Notes under the pieces: generated by a model
Seen by the model: the letters and a program-made list of their open reading frames with translations, nothing else
Database searches by the model: none
Told to the model about the DNA's origin: nothing
Shown: piece by piece, positions 1 through 14,110 of the stretch
Layout: every line of letters starts with the position of its first letter
Position numbering within the stretch: the stretch's first letter is position 1
Made by a program: the position numbers and the translations under genes
Assembly (NCBI RefSeq): GCF_000003605.2
Contig: NW_003132319.1
Location: 1-32,870 of the forward strand
Reading direction: 5' to 3'
DNA length: 32,870 nt
From: Saccoglossus kowalevskii
Taxonomy: Eukaryota; Hemichordata; Enteropneusta; Harrimaniidae

Positions 1-242
1 AAAAATGCAGAGGGTAGACGAAGTGATTAGTAGGTTTCGTCATTATTGGGACAGTAAGCATCCCCAACAACAAGACAGCTGATGAAAGAGTCTAGATCGA
101 CTAGAAAACTACTTCGAAACTGGAAGAGGTGCAGGGAGGAAGACGGTGTTCTTTACCGTGTTGTGCATGATGCTGGTCAAGAGGTCAAACAGTTGATACT
201 TCCAGAGTCACTAAAGCCCCAACTATTTGCAAGTTCAAGTAC
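1..242 (+). mobile_element. pol: Truncated Ty3/gypsy pol fragment, 3' end (copy 1)
   Basis: This is the end of a gypsy-type pol gene, entering the window from the left. It is identical, base for base, to 22777-23018 of the longer copy. It holds the tail of the RNase H-integrase spacer, a stop at 80-82, and the first residues of the integrase N-terminal region in another frame. It then stops abruptly, and the 31-bp satellite starts at about 243. No LTR, polypurine tract or integrase core follows. The two copies share their disabling lesion, so either the copying came after the decay or the assembly repeats one locus. Its 5' part lies outside the window. Confidence 0.9.
2..82 (+). pseudogene. 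End of the pol spacer reading frame (copy 1)
   Basis: The open frame begins in codon phase at base 2 and encodes 26 residues, including VISRFRHYWDSKHP, before TGA at 80-82. It equals the last part of the spacer frame at 22460-22858. In gypsy polyproteins this stretch lies between RNase H and the integrase zinc-binding domain and has no catalytic residues. The stop sits where the frame should change, so this is a broken continuation and not a natural C terminus. Confidence 0.8.
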
Positions 243-255
243 AGTATTACATTAG
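82..255 (+). pseudogene. Integrase N-terminal fragment (copy 1)
   Basis: A 57-codon frame opens with an ATG that overlaps the preceding TGA and ends at TAG 253-255, inside the first satellite unit. The residues up to about 50 include the gypsy-integrase lead-in words EEDGVLYRVV and LILPESLKPQ, which normally precede the HHCC zinc finger. The zinc finger itself is missing because the satellite starts at base 243. The last few residues come from satellite sequence. It is identical to 22858-23031. It is unlikely to be expressed as a protein. Confidence 0.75.
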
Positions 256-699
256 TCAATTTTACACATAGGGAGTATAACATTAGTCAATTATACACAT
301 AGGGAGTATTACATTAGTCAATTATACACATAGGGAGTATTACATTAGCCAATTATACACATAGGGAGTATTACATTAGTCAATTATACACATAGGGAGT
401 ATTACATTAGTCAATCATACACATAGGGAGTATTACATTAGTCAATTATACACACAGGGAGTATTACATTAGTCAATTAAACACATAGGGAGTATCACAT
501 TAGTCAATTATACACATGGGGAGTATCACATTAGTCAATTATACACATACGGAGTGTTACATTAGTCAATTATGCACATAGGGAGTATTACATTAGTCAA
601 TTATACACATACGGAGTATTACATTAGTCAATTATACACATAGGGAGTATTACATTAGTCAATTATACACATAGGGAGTATTACATTAGTCAATTATAC

Positions 700-2265
700 A
701 CATAGGGAGTATTACATTAGTCAATTATACACATAGGGAGTATTACATTAGTCAATTATACACATATGGAGTATTATATTAGTCAATTATACACATATGG
801 AGTATTACATTAGCCAATTATACACACAGGGAGTATTACATTAGTCAATTATACACATAGGGAGTATTACATTAGTCAATTATACACATAGGGAGTATTA
901 CATTAATGAATTATACACGTAGGGAGTATTGCATTAGTCAATTATACACATTGGGAGTAATACATTAGTCAACTATACACATAGGGAGTATTACATTTGT
1001 CAATTATACACATAGGGAGTATTACGTTAGCCAATTATACACATAGGGAGTAATACATTAGTCAATTATACACATATGGAGTATTACATTAGTAAATTAT
1101 ACACATAGTGAGTATTACATTAGCCAATCATACACATAGGGAGTAATACATTAGTCAATTATACACATAGGGAGTATTACATTAGCCAATTATACACATA
1201 GGGAGTAATACATTAGTCAATTATACTCATAGGGAGTATTACATTAGCCAATTATACACATAGGGAGTATTACATTAGCCAATTATACACATAGGAAGTA
1301 TTACATTAGTCAATTATACACATGGGGAGTATTACATTAGTCAATTATACACATAGGGAGTATTACATTAGCCAATTATACACATAGGGAGTATTACATT
1401 AGTCAATTATACACATATGGAGTATTATATTAGTCAATTATACACATATGGAGTATTACATTAGCCAATTATACACACAGGGAGTATTACATTAGTCAAT
1501 TATACACATAGGGAGTATTACATTAGTCAATTATACACATAGGGAGTATTACATTAGTCAATTATACACGGAGGGAGTAATACATTAGTCAATTATACAC
1601 ATAGGGAGTATTACATTAGCCAATTATACACATAGGGAGTAATACATTAGTCAATTATACTCATAGGGAGTATTACATTAGCCAATTATACACATAGGGA
1701 GTATTACATTAGCCAATTATACACATAGGGAGTATTACATTAGTCAATTATACACATAGGGAGTATTACATTAGTCAATTATACACATAGGGAGTATTAC
1801 ATTAGTCAATTATACACATAGGGAGTATTACATTAGTCAATTATACACATATGGAGTATTATATTAGTCAATTATACACATATGGAGTATTACATTAGCC
1901 AATTATACACACAGGGAGTATTACATTAGTCAATTATACACATAGGGAGTATTACATTAGTCAATTATACACATAGGGAGTATTACATTAGTCAATTATA
2001 CACGTAGGGAGTATTGCATTAGTCAATTATACACATTGGGAGTAATACATTAGTCAACTATACACATAGGGAGTATTACATTTGTCAATTATACACATAG
2101 GGAGTATTTCGTTAGCCAATTATACACATAGGGAGTAATACATTAGTCAATTATACACATATGGAGTATTACATTAGTCAATTATACACATAGTGAGTAT
2201 TACATTAGTCAATCATACACATAGGGAGTAATACATTAGTCAATTATACACATATGGAGTATTAC
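700..2265. repeat. 1,085-bp (35-unit) internal duplication in the 5' part of array A
   Basis: Rare variants repeat at a spacing of exactly 35 units. The cacattggg unit has its ttggg at 951 and 2036, and the tatggagtattatattag unit is at 765 and 1850, both 1,085 bp apart. The neighbouring attgcattag, caactatac and acatttgtc variants follow in the same order in both places. A further copy of the tattatattag unit at 1416 lies 651 bp (21 units) from the first. This part of the array also carries gtaatacatt units that are scarce further right. Outer limits are approximate. Confidence 0.75.
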
Positions 2266-3526
2266 ATTAGTCAATTATACACATAGGGAGTATTACATTA
2301 GTCAATTATACACATAGGGAGTATTACATTAGCCAATTATACACATGGGGAGTATTACATTAGTCAATTATACACATAGGGAGTATTACATTAGTCAATT
2401 ATACACATAGGGAGTATAACATTAGTCAATTATACACATATGGAGTGTTACATTAGTCAATTATACACATAGGGAGTATTACATTAGTCAATTATACACA
2501 TAGGGAGTATTACATTAGCCAATTATACACATAGGGAGTATTACATTAGTCAATTATACACATAGGGAGTATTACATTAGCCAATTATACACATAGGGAG
2601 TATTACATTAGTCAATCATACACATAGGGAGTATTACATTAGCCAATTATACACATAGGGAGTATTGCATTAGCCAATTATACACATGGGGAGTATTACA
2701 TTAGTCAATTATACACATAGGGAGTATTACATTAGCCAATTATACACATAGGGAGTATTACATTAGCCAATTATACACATAGGGAGTATTACATTAGTCA
2801 ATTATACACATAGAGAGTATTACATTAGTCAATTATACACATAGGGAGTATTACATTAGTCAATTATACACATAGGGAGTATTACATTAGGCAATTATAC
2901 ACATAGGGAGTATTACATTAGTCAATCATACACATAGGGAGTATAACATTAGTCAATTATACACATATGGAGTATTATATTAGTCAATTATACACATAGG
3001 GAGTATTACATTAGTCAATCATACACATAGGGAGCATTACATTAGTCAATCATACACATATGGAGTATTATATTAGTCAATTATACACATAGGGAGTATT
3101 ACATTAGTCAATCATACACATAGGGAGCATTACATTAGTCAATCATACACATAGGGAGTATTACATTAGCCAATTATACACATATGGAGTATTACATTAG
3201 TCAATTATACACATAGGGAGTATTACATTAGTTAATTATACACATAGGGAGTATTACATTAGCCAATTATACACATAGGGAGTATTACATTAGCCAATTA
3301 TACACATAGGGAGTATTACATTAGTCAATTATACACATAGGGAGTATTACATTAGTCAATCATACACATATGGAGTATTACATTAGTCAATCATACACAT
3401 AGGGAGTATTACATTAGGCAATTATACACATATGGAGTATTACATTAGTCAATCATACACATAGGGAGTATAACATTAGTCAATTATACACATATGGAGT
3501 ATTACATTAGTCAATCATACACATAT

Positions 3527-4290
3527 GGAGCATTACATTAGTCAATCATACACATATGGAATATTACATTAGTCAATCATACACATAGGAAGTATAACAA
3601 TAGTCAATCATACACATATGTAGCGTTACATTAGTCAATCATACACATAGGGAGTATAACATTAGTCAATTATACACACAAGGAATATTACATTAGCCAA
3701 TCATACACATAGGGAGTGTTACATTAGTCAGTTATACACGTAGGGAGTATTACATTAGTCAATTATACACGTAGGGAGTATTACATTAGCCAATTATACA
3801 CATAGGGAGTATTACATTAGTCAATTATACACATATGGAGTATTACATTAGTCAATTATACACATATGGAGTATTACATTAGTCAATTATACACATACAT
3901 AGTATTATATTAGCCAATCATACACATATGGAGTATTACATTAGTCAATCATACACATAGGGAGCATTACATTAGTCAATCATACACATATGGAGTATTA
4001 CATTAGTCAATCATACACATAGGGAGTATAACATTAGTCAATCATACACATATGGAGTATTACATTAGTCAATCATACACATATGGAGTATTACATTAGT
4101 CAATTATACACATATGGAGTATTACATTAGTCAATTATACACATAGGGAGTATTATATTAGCCAATCATACACATATGGAGTATTACATTAGTCAATCAT
4201 ACACATAAGGAGCATTACATTAGTCAATCATACACATATGGAGTATTACATTAGCCAATCATACACATAGGGAGTATAACATTAGTCAAT
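3527..4290. repeat. 764-bp higher-order block, copy 1 (pairs with 9077-9840)
   Basis: By line-by-line comparison this block matches 9077-9840 at an offset of 5,550 bp with a single difference (a at 3814, g at 9364). Both sides diverge at once outside the block: mismatch at 3526/9076 on the left and 4291/9841 on the right. It contains the tatgtagcg, cacaaggaat and cacgtaggg marker units (to 3776) and the cacatacatagt unit near 3890. The offset is 179 units plus one base, the extra base being the insertion at about 8113. Confidence 0.9.
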
Positions 4291-7117
4291 TATACACATA
4301 GGGAGTGTTACATTAGCCAATTATACACATATGGAGTATTACATTAGTCAATTATACACATAGGGAGTATTATATTAGCCAATCATACACATATGGAGTA
4401 TTACATTAGTCAATTATACACATAGGGAGTGTTCCATTAGCTAATTATACACATATGGAGTATTACATTAGTCAATTATACACATAGGGAGTATTATATT
4501 AGCCAATCATACACATATGGAGTATTACATTAGTCAATCATACACATAGGGAGCATTACATTAGTCAATCATACACATATGGAGTATTACATTAGTCAAT
4601 CATACACATAGGGAGCATTACATTAGTCAATCATACACATATGGAGTATTACATTAGCCAATCACACACATAGGGAGTATAACATTAGTCAATCATACAC
4701 ATATGGAGTATTACATTAGTCAATCATACACATATGGAGCATTACATTAGTCAATCATACACATATGGAATATTACATTAGCCAATCATACACATAGGGA
4801 GTATAACATTAGTCAATTATACACATAGGGAGTGTTACATTAGCCAATTATACACATAGGGAGTATTACATTAGTCAATCATACACATATGGAGTATTAC
4901 ATTAGTCAATCATACACATATGGAGTATTACATTAGTCAATTATACACATAGGGAGTATAACATTAGTCAATTATACACATATGGAGTGTTACATTAGTC
5001 AATTATACACATAGGGAGTATTACATTAGCCAATTATACACATAGGGAGTATTACATTAGCCAATTATACACATAGGGAGTATTACATTAGCCAATTATA
5101 CACATAGGGAGTATTACATTAGCCAATTATACACATGGGGAGTATTACATTAGTCAATTATACACATAGGGAGTATTACATTAGTCAATTATACACATAG
5201 GGAGTATTACATTAGTCAATTATACACATATGGAGTATTACATTAGTCAATTATACACATAGGGAGTATTACATTAGTCAATTATACACATAGGGAGTAT
5301 TACATTAGCCAATCATACACATAGGGAGTATTACATTAGTCAATTATACACATAGGGAGTATTACATTAGCCAATTATACACATAGGGAGTATTACATTA
5401 GTCAATCATACACATAGGGAGTATTACATTAGTCAATTATACACATAGGGAGTATTACATTAGCGAATTATACACATGGGGAGTATTACATTAGTCAATT
5501 ATACACATAGGGAGTATTACATTAGCCAATCATACACATAGGGAGTATTACATTAGTCAATCATACACATAGGGAGTATTACATTAGTCAATTATACACA
5601 TAGGGAGTATTACATTAGTCAATCATACACATATGGAGTATTACATTAGTCAATCATACACATAGGGAGTATTACATTAGTCAATCATACACATATGGAG
5701 TATTACATTAGTCAATTATACACATAGGGAGTATTACATTAGTCAATTATACACATATGGAGTATTACATTAGTCAATTATACACATAGGGAGTATTATA
5801 TTAGCCAATCATACACATATGGAGTATTACATTAGTCAATCATACACATAAGGAGCATTACATTAGTCAATCATACACATATGGAGTATTACATTAGCCA
5901 ATCATACACATAGGGAGTATAACATTAGTCAATTATACACATAGGGAGTGTTACATTAGCCAATTATACACATATGGAGTATTACATTAGTCAATTATAC
6001 ACATAGGGAGTATTACATTAGCCAATCATACACATATGGAGTATTACATTAGTCAGTTATACACATAGGGAGTATTACATTAGTCAATTATACACGTAGG
6101 GAGTATTACATTAGCCAATTATACACATAGGGAGTATTACATTAGTCAATTATACACATATGGAGTATTACATTAGTCAATTATACACATATGGAGTATT
6201 ACATTAGTCAATTATACACATACATAGTATTATATTAGCCAATCATACACATATGGAGTATTACATTAGTCAATCATACACATAGGGAGCATTACATTAG
6301 TCAATCATACACATATGGAGTATTACATTAGTCAATCATACACATAGGGAGTATAACATTAGTCAATCATACACATATGGAGTATTACATTAGTCAATCA
6401 TACACATATGGAGTATTACATTAGTCAATTATACACATATGGAGTATTACATTAGTCAATTACACACATAGGGAGTATTATATTAGCCAATCATACACAT
6501 AGGGAGTATTACATTAGTCAATCATACACATAAGGAGCATTACATTAGTCAATCATACACATATGGAGTATTACATTAGCCAATCATACACATAGGGAGT
6601 ATAACATTAGTCAATTATACACATAGGGAGTGTTACATTAGCCAATTATACACATATGGAGTATTACATTAGTCAATTATACACATAGGGAGTATTATAT
6701 TAGCCAATCATACACATATGGAGTATTACATTAGTCAATTATACACATAGGGAGTGTTCCATTAGTCAATTATACACATATGGAGTATTACATTAGTCAA
6801 TTATACACATAGGGAGTATTACATTAGTCAATCATACACATAGGGAGCATTACATTAGTCAATCATACACATAGGGAGTATTACATTAGTCAATCATACA
6901 CATAGGGAGCATTACATTAGTCAATCATACACATATGGAGTATTACATTAACCAATCATACACATAGGGAGTATTACATTAGTCAATCATACACATAGGG
7001 AGTATTACATTAGTCAATTATACACATAGGGAGCATTACATTAGTCAATCATACACATATGGAATATTACATTAGCCAATTATACACATAGGGAGTATTA
7101 CATTAGTCAATTATACA

Positions 7118-7620
7118 CATAGAGAGTATTACATTAGTCAATTATACACATAGGGAGTATTACATTAGTCAATTATACACATAGGGAGTATTACATTAGT
7201 CAATTATACACATAGGGAGTATTACATTAGGCAATTATACACATAGGGAGTATTACATTAGTCAATCATACACATAGGGAGTATAACATTAGTCAATTAT
7301 ACACATATGGAGTATTATATTAGTCAATTATACACATAGGGAGTATTACATTAGTCAATCATACACATAGGGAGCATTACATTAGTCAATCATACACATA
7401 TGGAATATTACATTAGTCAATCATACACATAGGAAGTATAACAATAGTCAATCATACACATATGTAGCGTTACATTAGTCAATCATACACATAGGGAGTA
7501 TAACATTAGTCAATTATACACACAAGGAATATTACATTAGCCAATCATACACATAGGGAGTGTTACATTAGTCAGTTATACACGTAGGGAGTATTACATT
7601 AGTCAATTATACACGTAGGG
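7118..7620. repeat. Higher-order block A, 503-bp version
   Basis: It runs from the catagagag unit to the second cacgtaggg unit. The order of rare units is gagaga, taggcaatt, gtataac, tattatattag, gcattac, ggaatatt, ggaagtataacaatag, tatgtagcg (7461), cacaaggaat, gtgttac, cagttatac and cacgtaggg twice. The first marker lies 343 bp before tatgtagcg, one 31-bp unit more than in the 472-bp copies, so it is an expanded version. Confidence 0.88.
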
Positions 7621-8854
7621 AGTATTACATTAGCCAATTATACACATATGGAGTATTACATTAGTCAATTATACACATATGGAGTATTACATTAGTCAAT
7701 TATACACATATGGAGTATTACATTAGTCAATCATACACATAGGGAGCATTACATTAGTCAATCATACACATATGGAGTATTACATTAGTCAATTATACAC
7801 ATAGGGAGTATTACATTAGTCAATCATACACATAGGGAGTATTACATTAGTCAATTATACACATAGGGAGTATTACATTAGTCAATTATACACATAGGGA
7901 GTATTACATTAGCCAATTATACACATAGGGAGTATTACATTAGTCAATCATACACATAGGGAGCATTACATTAGTCAATCATACACATAGGGAGTATTAC
8001 ATTAGTCAATCATACACATAGGGAGTATAACATTAGTCAATCATACACATATGGAGTATTACATTAGTCAATTATACACATAGGGAGTATTACATTAGTC
8101 AATTATACACATAAGGGAGTATAACATTAGTCAATTATACACATATGGAGTGTTACATTAGTCAATTATACACATAGGGAGTATTACATTAGTCAATTAT
8201 ACACATAGGGAGTATTACATTAGCCAATTATACACATAGGGAGTATTACATTAGTCAATTATACACATAGGGAGTATTACATTAGCCAATTATACACATA
8301 GGGAGTATTACATTAGTCAATTATACACATAGAGAGTATTACATTAGTCAATTATACACATAGGGAGTATTACATTAGTCAATTATACACATAGGGAGTA
8401 TTACATTAGGCAATTATACACATAGGGAGTATTACATTAGTCAATCATACACATAGGGAGTATAACATTAGTCAATTATACACATATGGAGTATTATATT
8501 AGTCAATTATACACATAGGGAGTATTACATTAGTCAATCATACACATAGGGAGCATTACATTAGTCAATCATACACATATGGAGTATTATATTAGTCAAT
8601 TATACACATAGGGAGTATTACATTAGTCAATCATACACATAGGGAGCATTACATTAGTCAATCATACACATAGGGAGTATTACATTAGCCAATTATACAC
8701 ATAGGGAGTATTGCATTAGCCAATTATACACATGGGGAGTATTACATTAGTTAATTATACACATAGGGAGTATTACATTAGCCAATTATACACATAGGGA
8801 GTATTACATTAGCCAATTATACACATAGGGAGTATTACATTAGTCAATTATACA

Positions 8855-9326
8855 CATAGAGAGTATTACATTAGTCAATTATACACATAGGGAGTATTAC
8901 ATTAGTCAATTATACACATAGGGAGTATTACATTAGGCAATTATACACATAGGGAGTATTACATTAGTCAATCATACACATAGGGAGTATAACATTAGTC
9001 AATTATACACATATGGAGTATTATATTAGTCAATTATACACATAGGGAGTATTACATTAGTCAATCATACACATAGGGAGCATTACATTAGTCAATCATA
9101 CACATATGGAATATTACATTAGTCAATCATACACATAGGAAGTATAACAATAGTCAATCATACACATATGTAGCGTTACATTAGTCAATCATACACATAG
9201 GGAGTATAACATTAGTCAATTATACACACAAGGAATATTACATTAGCCAATCATACACATAGGGAGTGTTACATTAGTCAGTTATACACGTAGGGAGTAT
9301 TACATTAGTCAATTATACACGTAGGG
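8855..9326. repeat. Higher-order block A, 472-bp copy
   Basis: The ordered series of rare units from catagagag to the second cacgtaggg is present, with tatgtagcg at 9167, 312 bp after the start. The same 312-bp spacing is found in the copies at 15739, 27942 and 31445. The 472 bp correspond to about 15 units. Confidence 0.9.
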
Positions 9327-9840
9327 AGTATTACATTAGCCAATTATACACATAGGGAGTATTGCATTAGTCAATTATACACATATGGAGTATTACATTA
9401 GTCAATTATACACATATGGAGTATTACATTAGTCAATTATACACATACATAGTATTATATTAGCCAATCATACACATATGGAGTATTACATTAGTCAATC
9501 ATACACATAGGGAGCATTACATTAGTCAATCATACACATATGGAGTATTACATTAGTCAATCATACACATAGGGAGTATAACATTAGTCAATCATACACA
9601 TATGGAGTATTACATTAGTCAATCATACACATATGGAGTATTACATTAGTCAATTATACACATATGGAGTATTACATTAGTCAATTATACACATAGGGAG
9701 TATTATATTAGCCAATCATACACATATGGAGTATTACATTAGTCAATCATACACATAAGGAGCATTACATTAGTCAATCATACACATATGGAGTATTACA
9801 TTAGCCAATCATACACATAGGGAGTATAACATTAGTCAAT
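9077..9840. repeat. 764-bp higher-order block, copy 2
   Basis: This is the partner of 3527-4290, with one mismatch in 764 bp. It overlaps the 3' part of the 472-bp block at 8855-9326. Such a long match within an array whose neighbouring units differ by several bases points to segmental copying within the array and not only slow homogenisation. Confidence 0.9.
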
Positions 9841-11030
9841 CATACACATATGGAGTATTACATTAGTCAATCATACACATAGGGAGCATTACATTAGTCA
9901 ATCATACACATATGGAGTATTACATTAGCCAATCACGCACATAGGGAGTATAACATTAGTCAATTATACACATAGGGAGTGTTACATTAGCCAATTATAC
10001 ACATAGGGAGTATTACATTAGTCAATCATACACATATGGCGTATTCCATTAGTCAATCATACACATATGGAGTATTCCATTAGTCAATTATACACATAGG
10101 GAGTATTATATTAGCCAATCATACACATATGGAGTATTACATTAGTCAATCATACACATAGGGAGCATTACATTAGTCAATCATACACATATGGAGTATT
10201 ACATTAGCCAATCACACACATAGGGAGTATAACATTAGTCAATTATACACATAGGGAGTGTTACATTAGTCAATTATACACATATGGAGTATTACATTAG
10301 TCAATCATACACATATGGAGTATTACATTAGTCAATCATACACATATGGAGTATTACATTAGTCAATTATACACATATGGAGTATTACATTAGTCAATTA
10401 TACACATATGGAGTATTACATTAGTCAATCATACACATAGGGAGTATTACATTAGTCAATCATACACATATGGAGTATTACATTAGTCAATCATACACAT
10501 ATGGAGTATTACATTAGTCAATTATACACATATGGAGTATTACATTAGTCAATTATACACATAGGGAGTATTATATTAGCCAATCATACACATATGGAGT
10601 ATTACATAAGTCAATTATACACATAGGGAGTGTTCCATTAGCTAATTATACACATATGGAGTATTACATTAGTCAATTATACACATAGGGAGTATTATAT
10701 TAGCCAATCATACACATATGGAGTATTACATTAGTCAATCATACACATAGGGAGCATTACATTAGTCAATCATACACATATGGAGTATTACATTAGTCAA
10801 TCATACACATAGGGAGCATTACATTAGTCAATCATACACATATGGAGTATTACATTAGCCAATCACGCACATAGGGAGTATAACATTAGTCAATTATACA
10901 CATAGGGAGTGTTACATTAGCCAATTATACACATAGGGAGTATTACATTAGTCAATCATACACATATGGCGTATTCCATTAGTCAATCATACACATATGG
11001 AGTATTCCATTAGTCAATTATACACATAAG
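9841..11030. repeat. 930-bp (30-unit) tandem higher-order duplication
   Basis: Bases from about 9841 to 10100 recur at 10771 to 11030 with one difference seen (tagggag against taaggag near 11028). The tatggcgtattcc unit is at 10035 and 10965, exactly 30 units apart. Each is preceded by a caatcacgcac unit, a gtataac unit and a gtgttac unit in the same order. The tract thus holds two copies of the marker series, with other units between them. Confidence 0.85.
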
Positions 11031-13692
11031 GAGTATTATATTAGCCAATCATACACATATGGAGTATTACATTAGTCAATCATACACATAGGGAGCATTA
11101 CATTAGTCAATCATACACATATGGAGTGTTACATTAGTCAATTATACACATAGGGAGTATTACATTAGCAAATTATACACATAGGGAGTATTACATTAGT
11201 CAATTATACACATAGGGAGTATTACATTAGTCAATTATACACATAGGGAGTATTACATTAGCCAATTATACACATAGGGAGTATTACATTAGTCAATCAT
11301 ACACATAGGGAGCATTACATTAGTCAATCATACACATATGGAGTATTACATTAGTCAATCATACACATAGGGAGTATAACATTAGTCAATCATACACATA
11401 TGGAGTATTACATTAGTCAATCATACACATATGGAGTATTACATTAGTCAATTATACACATATGGAGTATTACATTAGTCAATTATACACATAGGGAGTA
11501 TTATATTAGCCAATCATACACATATGGAGTATTACATTAGTCAATCATACACATAAGGAGCATTACATTAGTCAATCATACACATATGGAGTATTACATT
11601 AGCCAATCATACACATAGGGAGTATAACATTAGTCAATTATACACATAGGGAGTGTTACATTAGCCAATTATACACATATGGAGTATTACATTAGTCAAT
11701 TATACACATAGGGAGTATTATATTAGCCAATCATACACATATGGAGCATTACATTAGTCAATCATACACATAGGGAGCATTACATTAGTCAATCATACAC
11801 ATATGGAGTATTACATTAGTCAATCATACACATAGGGAGCATTACATTAGTCAATCATACACATATGGAGTATTACATTAGCCAATCTCACACATAGGGA
11901 GTATAACATTAGTCAATCATACACATATGGAGTATTACATTAGTCAATCATACACATATGGAGCATTACATTAGTCAATCATACACATATGGAATATTAC
12001 ATTAGCCAATCATACACATAGGGAGTATAACATTAGTCAATTATACACATAGGGAGTGTTACATTAGCCAATTATACACATAGGGAGTATTACATTAGTC
12101 AATCATACACATATGGAGTATTACATTAGTCAATCATACACATATGGAGTATTACATTAGTCAATTATACACATAGGGAGTATAACATTAGTCAATTATA
12201 CACATATGGAGTGTTACATTAGTCAATTATACACATAGGGAGTATTACATTAGCCAATTATACACATAGGGAGTATTACATTAGCCAATTATACACATAG
12301 GGAGTATTACATTAGCCAATTATACACATAGGGAGTATTGCATTAGCCAATTATACACATGGGGAGTATTACATTAGTCAATTATACACATAGGGAGTGT
12401 TCCATTAGCTAATTATACACATATGGAGTATTACATTAGTCAATTATACACATAGGGAGTATTATATTAGCCAATCATACACATATGGAGTATTACATTA
12501 GTCAATCATACACATAGGGAGCATTACATTAGTCAATCATACACATATGGAGTATTACATTAGTCAATCATACACATAGGGAGCATTACATTAGTCAATC
12601 ATACACATATGGAGTATTACATTAGCCAATCACACACATAGGGAGTATAACATTAGTCAATTATACACATAGGGAGTGTTACATTAGTCAATTATACACA
12701 TATGGAGTATTACATTAGTCAATTATACACATACATAGTATTATATTAGCCAATCATACACATATGGAGTATTACATTAGTCAATCATACACATAGGGAG
12801 CATTACATTAGTCAATCATACACATATGGAGTATTACATTAGTCAATCATACACATAGGGAGCATTACATTAGTCAATCATACACATATGGAGTATTACA
12901 TTAGTCAATCATACACATAGGGAGCATTACATTAGTCAATTATACACATATGGAGTATTACATTAGCCAATCATACACATAGGGAGTATAACATTAGTCA
13001 ATTATACACATAGGGAGTGTTACATTAGTCAATTATACACATATGGAGTATTACATTAGTCAATTATACACATAGGGAGTATTATATTAGCCAATCATAC
13101 ACATATGGAGTATTACATTAGTCAATTATACACATAGGGAGTGTTCCATTAGCTAATTATACACATATGGAGTATTACATTAGTCAATTATACACATAGG
13201 GAGTATTATATTAGCCAATCATACACATATGGAGTATTACATTAGTCAATCATACACATAGGGAGCATTACATTAGTCAATCATACACATATGGAGTATT
13301 ACATTAGTCAATCATACACATAGGGAGCATTACATTTGTCAATCATACACATATGGAGTATTACATTAGCCAATCACGCACATAGGGAGTATAACATTAG
13401 TCAATTATACACATAGGGAGTGTTACATTAGCCAATTATACACATAGGGAGTATTACATTAGTCAATCATACACATATGGCGTATTCCATTAGTCAATCA
13501 TACACATATGGAGTATTGCATTAGTCAATTATACACATAGGGAGTATTATATTAGTCAATCATACACATATGGGAGTATTACATTTAGTCAATCATACAC
13601 ATAGGGAGTATAACATTAGTCAATTATACACATATGGAGTGTTACATTAGTCAATTATACACATAGGGAGTATTACATTAGTCAATTATACA

Positions 13693-14110
13693 CATAGGGA
13701 GTATTACATTAGTCAATTATACACATAGGGAGTATTACATTAGTCAATTATACACATAGGGAGTATTACATTAGGCAATTATACACATAGGGAGTATTAC
13801 ATTAGTCAATCATACACATAGGGAGTATAACATTAGTCAATTATACACATATGGAGTATTATATTAGTCAATTATACACATAGGGAGTATTACATTAGTC
13901 AATCATACACATAGGGAGCATTACATTAGTCAATCATACACATATGGAATATTACATTAGTCAATCATACACATATGGAGTATAACATTAGTCAATCATA
14001 CACATATGTAGCGTTACATTAGTCAATCATACACATAGGGAGTATAACATTAGTCAATTATACACACAAGGAATATTACATTAGCCAATCATACACATAG
14101 GGAGTGTTAC
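13693..14110. repeat. Higher-order block A, altered and truncated copy
   Basis: The block is in the same register as the 472-bp copies (tatgtagcg at 14005, 312 bp in). Its first marker is tagggag instead of tagagag, the ggaagtataacaatag unit is replaced by tatggagtataacattag, and it ends after the gtgttac unit. The two cacgtaggg units are replaced by a cacatacatagt unit. It looks like a recombinant or gene-converted copy. Confidence 0.75.

Larger units (their letters stand above)
1..663. repeat. 663-bp perfect duplicate, left copy
   Basis: Every base of 1-663 matches 22777-23439, an offset of 22,776 bp. The segment joins 242 bp of pol to about 420 bp of satellite with rare variants: gtatcacattag twice, catacggag twice, and one tatgcacat. 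Identity ends abruptly at 664 (t here, c at 23440), and the following units differ in several bases. The left limit is unknown because the window starts here. It could be a recent segmental copy or a duplicated assembly path. Confidence 0.95.
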
